64,000 nucleotides of DNA from Sarcomyxa edulis (GCA_009761415.1 QUOL01000014.1:372001-436000), one strand, 5' to 3'. Positions 1 through 13,105 are shown, counted from the stretch's first letter. The notes: generated from the sequence alone by a model not told the origin. Translations and numbers: made by a program.

Positions 1-878
1 AAAAATCCTTTACTTCGATCATCGAATGACTCACACTGGTGAACCCCAGGTTTTTTGCGGATATCCTTCTGACACCCCTGGAAGCTACGCGAATCCGTCT
101 CGTATCCCAACGCAACTACGCCACAGGCTTAGTCTCGGGTCTCACCCGACTAGCAAAAGAAGGCGGTCTCCGAGAGATGTATGCGGGTTTTTTGCCCATC
201 ATCTGCAAGTCAGTCTTCTTTGATCTTCTACGCTCGTCATCGTGTCGTCAAGCGCAATCTGAAACTAATTTCAAAAAAATCACCACGATTGCAGACAAAT
301 TCCATATGCCGTCGGTCAATTCACAGTCAATGAATTTTGCCACGAGGTCGTCTTCCGGAACATGTCCGAAGAAACGAAGCAGGCTCTCACAGGGACCCAG
401 AAATTCGGAATCGCGTTGGGTAGCGGTGTCATTGCTGGGTTCGCTGCTGCTATTCTTAGTCATGTGCGTCTATTCTTTTCTGCCTTGATTTATATTTCAT
501 CATCTGAACAACGACTCTCCTCGCGTACATAGCCTGCGGATACACTCCTCAGTATGTTCTTGACTTCCCTTGCTTTTCTACGCGTTGTATGAACGTTGTT
601 GTGCAGGTCAAATTAACAAAGGCCACGGCCCTACTGGTTCCATGCCCCATCGGCTCAGCATCCTCGCACGGGAAGCAGGTTTCAAAGGTCTCTTTGCGGG
701 CTTGGGACCCAGGATGATCATGACCGCCGGGCTCGTCGCTGGACAGTTCCTGATGTATGACGGGATCAAACACTGTAAGCAACAGTCACAAAATTGAATT
801 TATGGTATCTAAATTAAAGTCTCTTTTGTTTGTTTAGCGATGAACGCACCCTCAGGTGTAGAGATCCGCAAAGACTAA
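1..878 (+). CDS. Mitochondrial phosphate carrier (3' part; gene enters from the left edge)
   Basis: This is the C-terminal portion of a mitochondrial carrier of the phosphate/copper type (yeast Mir1/Pic2), which imports phosphate across the inner mitochondrial membrane. The first complete exon in the window starts near 51. It reads RFFADILLTPLEATRIRLVS, with the carrier signature PLEATR, then GGLREMYAGF. A later exon (about 289-470) carries IPYAVGQFTVNEFCHEVVF, typical of phosphate carriers. The third repeat signature HPADTLLS is split over a 19-nt micro-exon (about 533-551). After another intron comes GHGPTGSMPHR and the last helix GPRMIMTAGLVAGQFLMYDG. The final exon ends GVEIRKD with stop TAA at 876-878. 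No break is seen. The start lies outside the window. Confidence 0.9.
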
Positions 879-1314
879 AACAAAATGAGTACATGTACCG
901 ACTCTCGATATCCTCCCTCTCTTCTTGCTTTTTCGCTTTCTTGACTTTTTTGGTGACACCGTCGGGTATGGTATAGATATTAGTATGTGAGCAATGAGCT
1001 TGGGTAGTATTTCCGTTTCCTCGTCATTGGGTAGGTGTTCTTAACATTTCGTTATACCCCCGATCCTCCCTTCCCCCCTTTTTAGACTCTTAGACGGTCT
1101 ACATTAGACTCCGCATAACCTCTTCCACGCATCTCTTCCTAGAAATTACCCATACTGTATCCTTATTTCCGACTCTGCATAGACTTACTTATACACGTCC
1201 TAGACTGGGACATTCGTAGAACACAGCACACACACTGTTGCATCCAATAATTAGACAACTTTTTTTTGCGTACGGTACACACATGCTGCGACGTCGACAT
1301 TCATGTTCATAAGT
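879..1314. other. Convergent 3' intergenic region
   Basis: This 436-bp AT-rich spacer lies between the phosphate carrier and MSH5, which end towards each other. It holds the presumed 3' UTRs. I see no gene or repeat in it. Confidence 0.6.
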
Positions 1315-4300
1315 CTAATGAGAGTCCGCGATGACTTCTCTGCCTAACACCTCTCGAAGCCTCGTTTTGACATCTGAGGTCGTTGCGATATCGCTGTCCG
1401 CTTTGCTTAGTTCCTGCAGCTGAAGATCAAGGTCCCAAGCTAGGAATCTCCGACAAACAGCTTCTGCGTCTTCCAGATCGATCCTTTCCTCTTCCGTCAT
1501 CTCTTCGTCTAATAACTGCCCCAGCTCGTGCGTCGATATCAAGTGGCTAGTGCAACGGATGAGGACAAAAGCGTTTGGATCCAGGGAATACACTCTGCTT
1601 ACCTGACATACTGAGCCCTCTGGACAATCCGTGAAGGGATTCCAAATATCTCGGCGCACTTGGCTGCGTGCGAGTCTAGCGCCAGTCCTTCTGCGATTCT
1701 AGATTTTTTGTCATTAGCTGTCCATCTCCCATGTGCTTGTAGGTCATTCACCTATACAAATACGTGATCTTTTCTCCTGGTCTGATCACAGGGATCTCGT
1801 TTTCTTCGTCGTTGATCGATCCATTCGTCAACGACTCGCCGTTACTGAGTGTGAAGACGGCTTGCATGTGCAGGAATGTGATCGGTAAGGACGCAGCATC
1901 AAGAAGATCTGTCCTGAAGACATCATGGAAGTGAGTGGCGGCGAGGACTTTGGGGCAGGAGGCGCCGCGGTCTAGGAGATGCTTTAAGACGCCGCAGAAG
2001 AGACCGGCGCCATCTAGTACCGAGTGCCAATGGAGACCGAGGATTTGATCGGAGAGCGATCAGAATGGAGCATGGGGCATAGAGCGGGGCATGGAAATGG
2101 AGCGAGCAAGAGAAGGTAGAAATTAGCCACAGGTCCGAAAAGACTGCTAGCAATACAAGTGACGGGGACGAGCAAGAAAAATTTACGAGCCTGTAGATAG
2201 CGTGCCTTTTCCGAATTCATCCAAGAGTATCAAAGAGCGAGAGGTAGCATTACGCAAGGCAAGTGAGACCTGATTGAGATCAATCATGAATGCGGATTGA
2301 ACCTAGAATAGTTGAAGTGAGTCAACAACGAGGCATCTGCTCTAGCCCAGAGTTGGTCAGTTACTTTCGAAACGGATTCCCGGGTCGATATGCGAGTAAA
2401 TACTGTGCATCAAAGACGATAAGTTGAGGCGATGATCCAGAAGAAATGGATCAGGCACGATTACTTTTGTCGACAACTCCAAGAGTGGCAGACTCAGCCG
2501 GTACGAAGCTAATAGATATTGGTGAGTGGAACTCGACGGATCAGTAAACACTTACCATCCTATCTGATTGATACTTGATGAGAGAATCATTCTCGGCAGA
2601 TGAGTTGGACAAGACATACCTGCGCCATATACTGAATCAGAGCAATCTGCAAGCGATCCGTCAACAGTGGATGTCCGTCCATTGATTCACGGACGCACCT
2701 GCTTCAAATAAACGCTCTATTATCGCAAATATCGAATATCAGTGAGTTGTCAATCTGCTAATAGTCGTTAGTACCTTTCCACACGCATTGGCTCCTGTAC
2801 ACAAGACAACGCTATTATAGCATCCCGTGGTTGATGTATCTTCGCTCTCGTCATTTTCGTTCCCGTCGAAGGAATTCCCGGTTCCACAGCCACCCACAAC
2901 ACGCGCATCGTTTGGGACAAACGTGTCAACTACTTGCTCTTGCAATGGGTGCCTTATCAAGATGGGATCGGTAAAGTCCTCGAAAATATGGACAACGCAC
3001 ACACCGTCCTTGGGTTATTTCGATTACATTTTCTTCAACCATGGATGGCCTTCGGTAGTCATATGCCCTTGAAGCCTCCGCAAAAGAAATCAGACAATCA
3101 AGTTCGGCACAAACATCGCACGCCTCCCCCATGGCTTCGTCATAGACGAGAATTCTATCGAGGAGTTCCTGGATTATCTCAATTTCTCGATCTAAATGAT
3201 GTGAGTCTCCACTGTATCATGCATAGCTTAGACTCTTACCAACAATCATCGGATGAAGGTCGCCAACATGAAGGTCCATATCTGGCAATATACATTGGCC
3301 ATCATTCCAAGATACAAGGAGATGACCAACCGTGCATCTCTTGAGATTTGAAGTATACATGCGACCTGCATCACTCCTGTTAAATAGGGAACGAGACAGA
3401 AATGATCATGCTCCTCACTCTGACGAAAACTAGACAAAACATCCGTTCAAAAACGACCATGTTAGTTGTGACCGCATGCGTACCTGGAAACTCCAACCTT
3501 CGAGAACCTGAATTCCCTCATCCGTTCGCCATTCATCTAGCATAGGTAGGCATACGAGAAAACCTGAATTTTACGATCATGATGTTGATCAAGTGGCCTG
3601 TAGATATGAACAAACTTGATAGAAATAGCATACCAAGTTGAGGAAAATATACTACATTCAAAGATGTAGCATAATCCGGGGGAACAGTATTGCAAATTTG
3701 CTGCGCCACTTTTGACTACATGTGCAGTGTGAGAAGCTAGCACTTGATATTCCCCGAGAGAAAGTCACGTACCAGGACTGAATCGATGCCTTGATATACA
3801 TGTTTACGATTGCTTTGTTGCGTTGTTGTCAGCGTAAGATTGAGAAGGCATACAAAGTAACTCAACTCGAGTTCTTCATCGATACCAGGTCTTACACATA
3901 CTCTGTCGGCATTCGCTGATTCCTCCCAGTCGATCTGAAGAACGAGGACGCTTTAGTTCAACCAAGAAATGTCAGCAGAAGCAGATGATCCTGCTCGCTT
4001 ACCGTCTCGTTTACCATGGTACCCACATCTCTGAAACTGGCGATATCTAAGGCGCCGATGAGCTCAAAGGTCAAGAGATAATCAGACTTTCCTCAAAGCT
4101 GAGAGTTCTGATACGATTCACCTTCTGAACAATCTCGACATTTGAGCTCTGCAATTCGGACAGAGTGTCCCGAAGCATGGCAGAATGAAACGTGAACTGA
4201 TCATGCCGATAAACTAACAGAGTTGGGGATGATACACGAATGGCAACGCACCTTCACAAGCCCTTGCCAATCTGAAAAGCCGGCGCGTCCACTTTTCAGT

Positions 4301-5880
4301 ACACCCAAGATCCTGGGAACGTTTTTGATTCCCTTGAGATGAGAGTGCATTTGGTCGCATACAGGCCAATTATTCGGTAATGTAAAGCATTCAACAGCGT
4401 CATGCCGTGCATTGATAACATCAAGAGATAATGAGGGGCGTAAGAGCCATGTACGAAGAAGGGAACGGCCGAGGGTTGTGCTAGTATTGTTTAGAATGCC
4501 TGTGATAAAACGTATAAGCAACGGCTTCGAAGAATAACATTCGGAATATTTGGCGGACCAAACAGAGAAAGACCCTCTTTTGTTTTATCAGAATGGACAG
4601 AAGCATGACTTTCGTTCTCAAAGATTTGAAGGGAGCTAAAAGGAACCCAATATAGGCGTGGCGTTGATGATCAGCACATGCAAACTGAAGAGGGACGCTT
4701 ACAAAAGGGCATCTGCATTGATTTGCATCACTTGTTCACTGTGCTTTAATTGTCAAACGAGTACCAACTGTGGACCGAAGGAATGCCACTCACAGAGATA
4801 TAGATTCTATGCCTCGAATATCCAGACCCCCGATTCCTTCTTCATCCAGGTCATCGATAACATGCTCACGAACGAGATGCTCTAGCAAGGCCCCGACGGA
4901 GGATATCTGAACAAGACGTCAGATAGTTCGCCGAACAATAATATGTGATGTACTTACGCAAAGAGGCGATGATTCTGCAGAGGCAAAATTCGACAATCTG
5001 ATCGACGCGTTCCAACGCTTCATGGTAGGGTCCCCTTCACCATCCTCTCTACGAGTCTTCATAAAATCGTATGCGTTTCTGAGATGTCCCGTCCCGGAGT
5101 TGGAACTGGCGTCTAAGTCAGATGTCACAATGGGGGATTCCAATTCGGAGAGTAGACGGAGGGATAGCAAGCGACTACGGCCTTTGGCAGGACTGAATTC
5201 TTTGTAAGGTCTGATCTGAAACACACCTCCTGCAGTTTCCACTATGAAGTCGTTTTGAGTCAAATTTAGTGCCTATATGCGCTGAGTAAAGGACATGTAC
5301 GCACTATAGTCGCGAAGAGTATCCATAAATCCATCATCCGCCTTGGAGCTCGTCAAAACAATGGCCGGAGAAGCTTGATCCAACACTGTATTTATCTGGT
5401 TAGCGAAACGAATAGAGGATGGGGGACGACTCAACGCATTGCGGTAAGATCGAAATGTGGCGTTTCTTGCGTATCTTCGAGCACGTAGATGTAACACTTG
5501 ATAGGATCGTAATACGCGCATCCAAGTCGGCCGCTAGAATTTGGTACCGTCCATCAGCTCCAAATATTGTCTCAATGCGCTAGATGGACGTACTGTTGGC
5601 ACCAGGCAGTCAGGCATATCTGAAGCAACATTCAGCTGCGCTCCGACGAGATATGTCGCAGTCTCACCTTTTCTGTACTATTAAGACTAGACTCCTCTTC
5701 TGAATCACTCTGTTTCCCGCTTTCTTCTGCTACACTCGTCGTACGGGAGCCTTGCCATCTTACTTTTTTCTTTGTGTCAGCAGCCCCATCATCCGAGGTT
5801 CCTCCTCCAAGAGATGCACGGCTCTCAGAACGTTTCCTCTTGGGTGTGGATTTAGCAAACGCCTTTTTCTGACGAGCCAT
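1315..5880 (-). CDS. MSH5: MutS homologue MSH5, meiotic crossover factor
   Basis: MSH5 pairs with MSH4 to form the MutSgamma clamp, which stabilises meiotic recombination intermediates. The gene has many short exons. Read from 5880 down, it shows a basic, disordered N-terminus ([17 protein letters not shown]), then a core segment [20 protein letters not shown] with the MSH5 pattern, and [18 protein letters not shown]. The lever region (about 4500-4200) has [18 protein letters not shown] and [16 protein letters not shown]. The ATPase has a Walker A-like CTGANACGK (about 2770-2800) and, near 2230-2290, [19 protein letters not shown] followed by the Walker [12 protein letters not shown]. The tail ends VIADSH with stop at 1315-1317. 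MSH4/MSH5 proteins lack the mismatch-binding domain, and none is seen here. Start chosen at ATG 5880-5878. Individual exon edges were not all resolved. Confidence 0.88.
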
Positions 5881-6195
5881 GTAGAACGTGGTGATTGAAC
5901 AAGATATAATCGAAGACAAGTTTAATGTGACCGACCAGAACCGCGTCTCCGTGACAATTGCATGTGATGTTACGGTCACATCTGGCCTCACTTCAATCAA
6001 AATAACCAGAGCGACCACCTGATAGACTAGTCCATCCATGGAAAAATACGAAGAGTCGGGTCCCTGTCCTCCGGCAAACCTTGTCCGAGTTGAATGTTCA
6101 GTCTTCGACGTCTCAACTCGAAAGCTTCAACTCAAAAAGGTTGTTTCTGGGAGACGATAAAGCAAACACATTTGCAAGGCAATACATACTGCTGT

Positions 6196-7569
6196 TTACT
6201 TTGCGACTTTAAGGATTTCCTTCGCGTCATTCCCGGCCACTGAATAAGACCAAGTAGTGTCAGCGTCATTATTCTATGTACACTCCTCGAGGGGTCAGCG
6301 ACGTACCATTCAACAACAAGCTCTGCGAATCAAGCATCACACGGTTTCCAGATGTTGCGAGAAGGTTGGCAATGTCACGAGCAGCTTCTAAACGACGAAG
6401 TTCGAGGAAACCCTTGTTCGTCCGCATCGATTCTCCAATAAGTTCTGCACTTTTAGCTTCTCCTTGGGCCCGGACGATTATAGACTGTAGAACGAAGTCA
6501 TAAGTAAGACGTGAGTGAGATATGTGACAAAGAGTCTAGCCTGTTTCTCCTGGACAGCTTGGTCGACCAAGAAGGCCGCGCGTAAAGCAGTTTGTTGTGC
6601 AACCTAGAGAAGACGATTAGTACGTTATATGTAATTCTTTCTTTCATTGTTGGTAGAGATGAAAAACACACCTGCTTGGCTTCAACGGCATGCGTAAACT
6701 CGGGCGAGAACGCAACGTGTGTAATAGACACATCATCTAGAACAAGGTGGAATCGCAGGGCGCGTTGGGTCAAGTTCTCCCGGACAAGCCGAGATACCTA
6801 GTAAGGTATGCAGCATTAATGGGGTGCGAGCTAGTTATGTTAACTTGACTTTACCATTTCACGCTGTGTGATCAGTTGACTGGCATTAAACTGCGCAACG
6901 ACACTTTTCAATACTTCGTTTACAATGGATGGGAGTACCCTCTCGTCATAGTCCTGTCCAAGTTCTCGATAGATTGTCGGCAATGCTTGTGTCGAGGGCC
7001 GAGAGAGTACACGGCAAGTAATGTTGACCATTTGAAGATCTGATAGAACGACGACGTCAACCAGAGATCCAGTCTACCTGGAATGAAAGTAGACCTTTTG
7101 TGCCGGTCAAACTGGCGATATTTCGGGGTTTAGCACGGATGTCGAAAACTATTGGTGTCTCCAACCAGGGAATCTGTTGGCGAATGGTCAGGTTCCAAAG
7201 ATAGCAAACACGGTGGAGCAACACGCACTGCAAAATGAGTTCCTTCGTTATAAACGGTGTCTGTTACACCATGTATACTGCAAAGAAAGCATATTGGTAA
7301 ATTCCGAGGCATATACCTGGATGGTGCTTACCGTGTGTACTTGATGGCGCGATGACCACCATCAACTATGGCCGCATGCATGAGAGATCCATACAGCTAG
7401 ATAACTGGCATAACGCACCATTGAACAGACTCTCGTTTATGGCGAACCCTCCGAGGACCACTGCGATCAAGAGACCACTGCCTGCGAAGAAACCCTTTGG
7501 TGCTCCGGGTACACCTTTACCATTCCTGAGCTGATTGGCAAGTTTTCGAAATGCTTCTTGTCCGTCCAT
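6196..7569 (-). CDS. PHB2: Prohibitin-2 (mitochondrial inner-membrane SPFH protein)
   Basis: Prohibitin-2 assembles with prohibitin-1 into large rings in the inner mitochondrial membrane that hold and regulate membrane proteases. From ATG 7569 the product starts [14 protein letters not shown], followed by one membrane segment [18 protein letters not shown]. Downstream exons give [17 protein letters not shown], the SPFH stretch [54 protein letters not shown] and [19 protein letters not shown]. The coiled coil [20 protein letters not shown] and the terminal exon [13 protein letters not shown] follow, with stop at 6196-6198. Length and motif order fit the PHB2 family. It is divergent from the PQ-loop transporter, whose ATG lies about 180 bp away, so the two probably share a promoter region. 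Confidence 0.93.
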
Positions 7570-7748
7570 GCTGAGAACGTTGAGAAATGAGAGAAGACTG
7601 CAAGGGCAACGTTAACGTTCAGAGCCGAAAGTAAAACGAACGCACGCCGGCGGGGGAGTCACACATTAGTCACGGTAACGCTTCCCCTCATCGTCTGCCG
7701 CTATGTCCGGGCAACTCCGCACTCACGACTTTGAGCACAACCGTGACG

Positions 7749-8964
7749 ATGCTGGACGGTGATAGTCTCAGCAGTATTGTGTGTATCCTTCTTCACGTAA
7801 TCTTTTTCTCGGCTAACAATCGCTATCTAGCTAGGCTGGGTGTCCATTGCGTCCTGGGTTATCGTCTATTCTCCCCAAGTGACAAAGCATCATCTTGTCG
7901 ATCGTCATTCATAGCTAACCCTTCACAGATAGTCACAAATTTCCGATTAAAAAGTGGAGATGGCCTCAGCGTTGGTTTCGTGGTCGTTTGGCTCTTGGGA
8001 GATCTTTGCAATTTGGTCGGTGCATGTTTGGCAGGTTTGTTGCCTACAGTGATAATCCTAGCCGTGTATGTGAGTCAACCAACATCTTTCTATGGGTGGA
8101 GTAAACTAAGTTTGTCTATGACTTTTTAAAGTACACCGCATGCGACCTCATTCTGCTGTTCCAGATATATTTCTATCGATGGAAAAAGCAAGGCCGGTCT
8201 TTCATCACGCCCGCTTCGGAATCATCCAACGATCGACCAGAGGAGACGCCACTATTGGACGTACATCATGAATTGGAGCAGAAATCGTCCACAAAGTTTC
8301 TCCTACAATATACAGCAGCACTGTTATTTGTCTTCGCCACTGGCCTCGGCGCATGGTGGATAACGAAGGATAATGAAAAAACACCCAGCCATCCCAAGCA
8401 GGGGACGCAATGGATCATCCAAATCATTGGTTGGTCGAGTGCCTTACTTTATCGTGCGTGATTTCCATCTCTCAGCACCCGTTCGTCTGCTCATGTGGCC
8501 TCTCCTTATACTTATCGGGTTTTAGTGGGAGCTCGGATTCCTCAGATCTGTAAGTCACCAGATTTGACCGCACGTTCTACGCGTCTTCGAAAATGCTAAT
8601 TAAGCCGCGGCTAGCCAAAAATTTTAAAACAAGATGTGAAGGGCTTTCGCCTGCACTTTTCCTATTCGCTATTCTCGGGAACACAACATATGCCCTATCT
8701 ATATGTGCCGCAAGCATGGACCGTGAATATCTGATAACCAACGGGAGTTGGCTTGCAGGTATGTTTGGAGCCCATATATCTGTACTGTATTGACAGACTT
8801 CTCAGGGAGCTCATTGACGGTCTTCTTGGACCTCATCGTGAGTTTCTCCGTTCACACCGACGTACCTCGACGTACTGATTCTTATCTGCGTTGTGTAGGT
8901 CTTGGGTCAATTCTTTTACTACCGTTCCGTCGACCGGCATGCCAACGCCAACTGGATCGCATAA
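7749..8964 (+). CDS. PQ-loop vacuolar amino-acid transporter (YPQ/PQLC2 family)
   Basis: This seven-helix PQ-loop protein resembles yeast Ypq1-3 and animal PQLC2, which move basic amino acids across the vacuolar or lysosomal membrane. Start chosen at ATG 7749 (MLDGDSLSSI). After the first intron the frame reads LGWVSIASWVIVYSPQ, the first PQ motif, then IVTNFRLKSGDGLSVGFVV. Later exons carry YTACDLILLFQIYFYRWKK, a soluble acidic loop with EETPLLDVHHELE, and LLQYTAALLFVFATGLGAWW. The second PQ motif GARIPQI is followed by KNFKTRCEGLSPALFLFAIL. The last exon ends HANANWIA, stop 8962-8964. Both PQ dipeptides are present, so the transporter looks intact. Substrate specificity is inferred from the family only. 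Confidence 0.9.
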
Positions 8965-9766
8965 TGAAAAGTATATTCTGCAAATACCCGGGGCAGGATG
9001 AACGTCGCATGCTACCTAACGTAGTATCCGGTGCATCCCTGCACACCGTGACCTCTAGCCCGAGAACCATTACACAAATCTGATCGAAAGACGCTGTCAT
9101 TCGAGAAAGTAGGACTTGGGGTGGGACATACCTTGTATACTTGGACTGAATACCAGAAAAGATGCTACAAAGTACACATGCGATGTATTAGAGGAAACCG
9201 AATCGTATATATCCTTATCTTTATCAGCCTCTATCTTGTTTTCTGGAGGTAGATGGCCCGGCAAGGTGGCTTGAACAGTAACCAAATCTCGAACTTTGCT
9301 TCCTCGTGTCCCAACACGTTGCAAGGCCATCAGGCGTTTTCTCTCTTTGAAAGTCATGAATCCACCATGCATTCTGCCTCGTTGCAGGGAACACAAGGGT
9401 AGAACTTTCCACCTTTATCTGTCCATCGCTAAAATCCCCTTATAATCATGATGGGATCCATACCGATCCTTCATTTCTGGCCTCGTAAAGCCCTTCTTCC
9501 AGCCCTCGAACAATTGTTCGGAATTCCAAGGTATGTAACGGGACTTGTTATCCATATATCTCGGGGTGATTCAATGTGCGGTATCACAGGAACTGTACCT
9601 TGTCTTGAGTTGAAATAATCAACGAGCTTGACGGCTTCATCCTAGAACTGCCTCGACGGAGACAGTGCTTTATACTCTGGAACACTGCATCGCGACATAT
9701 ACACATAGTACCTCCCACTTCTTTTGGGTCTCTCCTTACCCTCATCTGCCTCCATCTCATTCCGAA
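8965..9766. other. Intergenic region
   Basis: About 800 bp between the transporter and the F-box gene. Open frames here are short and lack any recognisable motif. It presumably holds the transporter 3' UTR and the F-box gene promoter. Confidence 0.5.
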
Positions 9767-11655
9767 ATGTCCACTCTACCTGCTCGGGTTCCTATCAGTG
9801 CATTCACCTCTTCGAGTCAGAACTCTCGACGTCCAGCGAAAGCCAATCACTCCAGCACACATGCTGGTGGTCCTCCGCCGTCTTTAATGAAGACTAATGC
9901 TTTTGGCCTCGACGCGTATTCCGCTCGAGGCACAGCGAATGCGTCAATCCCCCATCTCCGAGAGGCGCTAAATAGCTTGGATTCAAAGATGGCGTCCCTC
10001 ATGAGCCAACGACACGAACTGGAATCGCATTTGGAACAGGCCGTACGCCTCCAATCGCCTGTATTGCGACTCCCTAGTGAGTTATTGGCTTCGATCTTCG
10101 TCATCGGAGTCATGGGTATGGGCGACGATGATCCCATCATGGTCCCGACTCTAATGCTAGTTTGGTACGTCTCACTTGTTCTTGTTCTCTTTGCAATACA
10201 AGGAACTCATTACTGCAATGGAAAGCCGGTATTGGGCCGATGTGGCGCTCACGACACCGATACTGTGGTCAACTATCGCGGTCAGTGCACACGATTCGCT
10301 GGAAAAAGCACGTCGGAGACTCTCTCGTTCCAAATCCTGCCCACTTGATATTACTATCAATTTCGGTCCTCGAGTTGAGTCGTCCAGTAACGTCACGGAG
10401 CAAGTTATCCACGCAATGGATCTTATTCGTCCTGCACTATGGCGCACTAAATCATTTCGCCTTAGTGTCCCAAACAGACCACAAGCACATGCAGCATTGC
10501 TGCGATGCCAGGAAGATGCCCCGCTTCTCGAATTCCTATCCATCCGAATATTCCATTCCATGCAGGATGATCATTATTCTAGCCCTCCGCTCCCTCTATT
10601 CAACGGATACACCCCTCGCCTTCGTTCCTGTTCGTTCACGTCGTTCAATTTCGGGTGGGATCTCAAACTCGTCTCCCGATTACGCATACTAAAGCTAGGT
10701 GGATATTTCAACGGCTTCACCCCATCCGCCAACACTCTCCTTTCCATCCTCCGACAATGCCCAGAACTTGAGGAACTCGCACTTCGAAATATGTCGAACG
10801 TTGATTCCGAATCCTCTTGCTTTACGCCTGATGTCGAATTTATGCCTTCGGCACCTAGCCAACTTGTGCAACTCCCTCGACTCACAAAGGTGTCATTCTA
10901 TTACGCAGGCATCGCGTTGGCTCGCCAGGTCATGAGCCGAATCACCTTCCCTGCACTGGAATCCCTCGAGTTTTGTTACTTGGAGAACGTGACCCCCATT
11001 ATACAACTCCTGTACGCTCAAGCTCTGATTCGCCTGCCTCTCCGTTATTTGCGCGTCGAATCCTGTTTATTTAATGAAATGAAGTTCGTCAACCTGTTGC
11101 GCCGCCTGCCGTCCTTGATTACCCTCGAACTGGTAGACGTGGAGGACGCTTCTACTTCGCTTATGAGGGTCAGTTCTATTTGAATACTCTGCTATGTTTG
11201 TTAACCACTACTCATAGGGCTTGTCGTCTCCGCATCCCTGGGTCTGTCCCAAACTGGGAACACTCACCCTCGACGGATGTACGAGCTTCGACTGGGATTC
11301 TTTACGCACGTTTATAGAATCCCGCCTACCTGCAAACTCTCCTGCCTACTCTCGACCTGTCATCAATTCTCTTTCCTCCCATTCATCGGCTAGTTCTGGT
11401 GTCACATTCCGCCCCTCGGGAGTCTCGTCGGCATCTGCAGCTGCAGCTGCATATGCACGTAACGGAGCAAAGGCACATATAAACCCTCATCATGCAGCAG
11501 CGGCTGTCTTCTTAGGTCCGCATCGGTTGCAGTCCATAGATGTGACTCGATGCAGTCAGATCAGCAAAGAGATGGTGCAGTGGTTGAGGATGTACGTTGC
11601 GGATGTCAAATGTGAACCAGCGAAGGGTGTCTGGGGAGAAGCTGTCATGCCTTGA
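9767..11655 (+). CDS. F-box/LRR-like protein
   Basis: A basidiomycete F-box protein, probably a substrate adaptor of an SCF ubiquitin ligase. Start chosen at ATG 9767 (MSTLPARVPISAF). A low-complexity Ser/Pro N-terminus is followed by a helix (LREALNSLDSKMASLMSQRH) and the F-box core LRLPSELLASIFVIGVMG. Past the first intron (about 10164-10206) comes RYWADVALTTPILWSTI, the usual end of this fungal F-box. The second exon encodes leucine-rich repeat-like segments (LRILKLGGYFN, CPELEELALRNM, FPALESLEFCYLENV, LPLRYLRVESC). A third exon after about 11217 gives PKLGTLTLDGCTSFDWDSL, an Ala-rich insert (SASAAAAAYARNG) and LQSIDVTRCSQISKEMVQWL, stop 11653-11655. It is the first of three F-box genes within 9 kb. 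The substrate is unknown. Confidence 0.82.
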
Positions 11656-11902
11656 GAGAAAGATCTCTACACTAGGCCGCGCTACAATCGTTTTGGCTTC
11701 AGGATCACGAGATCTCCCATATACCTCTCCGAGCCTTGTTGGTTGTCTGGCTGTATCTTTATTACACGGCTCCCTTTTTATGATTTCACGATATTAGGAT
11801 ATGGAATTGCAATGTGGATGATGTGTTTGTACATACATAATAGGGTGGCTCGAGGTTCTGTAAGGCTTTGCGCTCATGTATTCACTCCGATGACTCGTTT
11901 AT

Positions 11903-13105
11903 TCATTCGTTCAAATACGCTAGCATCCTCTTGCGTTCAGCTTCTTCCTTCCGATGCAGACGTTGAAAGCCTCTTCGACCTCGTCCTACCTCCTGTTTCT
12001 TTTTCCGAATCTCCTCCGCAGCTCGTATGTGCGCCGCCATTGCGGCAGCATTATGAGTAACCCGTTTCTTTGGGGCTCTAAAACCAGCAGTGCTACGGAT
12101 TGTCTTGGCCTTGAGACCAATTCCGAGGCGGTCTGATTTCAGGATGGTGGGTATAGGTGTCAGTAGAGCCGTTCCACCGTGGTTAGCGAGGTCTGTGGAT
12201 TCATCGTCGAGGGATTCCCCGTCGGAGTCTATAGTGATAGAGCCGTCGTCGTCGTCTGTTTCAGAGCCAGAATCAGACATGGTGAGATCGATTACATCGA
12301 CTTTGCGTATCTCGCTAATGTCGTCATCCGTTCCGCACTTCACCTCGAGCTCTTCCCTTTTGACTGCCATTGCCAGGGGTGGTTCGTGAACTCTACCTTT
12401 ACCTTTGACCTTGGTACTGATCATTTCAGATTCTCCGCCTGGTATAAGGTAACTGACTGGCTTTCCTCGTCGAATTCCTCGACCCAATGCTTCTCCTTCG
12501 TTCCAACCACTCTGTTGAAGCATTGCGAAACCCTTGTTTGAAGGTCCAAGAGCAAGCCAGACCGGAGGAGTGTATTGTTTGTCGGAGGGTAATGGCGGGG
12601 GATCTCGAGCGAGGATGTCAGCGATGGTGGACGGGGATGTAGAAGATGACGCCGTGGGTTCAGACTGTATTGCTTTCATGATGAACCAATTATTCTTCGT
12701 ACGTCTCTCCAATCTCGGTTGTGCGCTAGTCTTCTCGTGTGAGGAGTCCGTGGTATCTTTCGCAAGGCTCGCATCGCTGTCGTTATGAGGTGGTGTGGCA
12801 ATATTACTCCGTGAAGTGTCTGTAGCTGTCAGCGACTTGTACCATCCTGCAAGATCTTTCCCAGGTCCAGGATTCTGAGAAGGCGTAGCAATCTGTCCTG
12901 CAGACCCCCAGTCGTCATATGAAATTGTTGCTGGAACAAATCGCGGTGCTGTAGTCAGAGCACGCCGAGCGGCGAATGTTGATTCGGTGGTCCAAGCAGC
13001 GTCCTCGGCCAAGAGTCGGTCAGCTTCATCATCAGATTTGGGGTGGGGTATTGTGCGTTGTTTTGGGGCATATCTCGAGTAGATTGTGTGGGTAACAGTG
13101 GCCAT
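11903..13105 (-). CDS. G-patch domain protein
   Basis: Single-exon gene of 400 residues. Start chosen at ATG 13105 (MATVTHTIYSRYAPK), because this N-terminus looks like the conserved beginning. An in-frame upstream ATG exists at 13267 but adds unstructured sequence. The centre holds a G-patch (GFAMLQQSGWNEGEALGRG), a glycine-rich element by which RNA-processing proteins engage DEAH helicases. It is preceded by PPVWLALGPSN. After it come an acidic stretch (SDSGSETDDDDGSITIDSDG), then RLGIGLKAKTIRSTAGFRAP and a basic C-terminal helix (RKKKQEVGRGRRGFQRLHRK). The design suggests a nuclear RNA-binding or helicase-cofactor role, which is inference from the domain. Stop 11903-11905. The 3' end converges on the F-box gene 247 bp away. 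Confidence 0.85.
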   Translation of the reverse strand: MATVTHTIYSRYAPKQRTIPHPKSDDEADRLLAEDAAWTTESTFAARRALTTAPRFVPATISYDDWGSAGQIATPSQNPGPGKDLAGWYKSLTATDTSRSNIATPPHNDSDASLAKDTTDSSHEKTSAQPRLERRTKNNWFIMKAIQSEPTASSSTSPSTIADILARDPPPLPSDKQYTPPVWLALGPSNKGFAMLQQSGWNEGEALGRGIRRGKPVSYLIPGGESEMISTKVKGKGRVHEPPLAMAVKREELEVKCGTDDDISEIRKVDVIDLTMSDSGSETDDDDGSITIDSDGESLDDESTDLANHGGTALLTPIPTILKSDRLGIGLKAKTIRSTAGFRAPKKRVTHNAAAMAAHIRAAEEIRKKKQEVGRGRRGFQRLHRKEEAERKRMLAYLNE

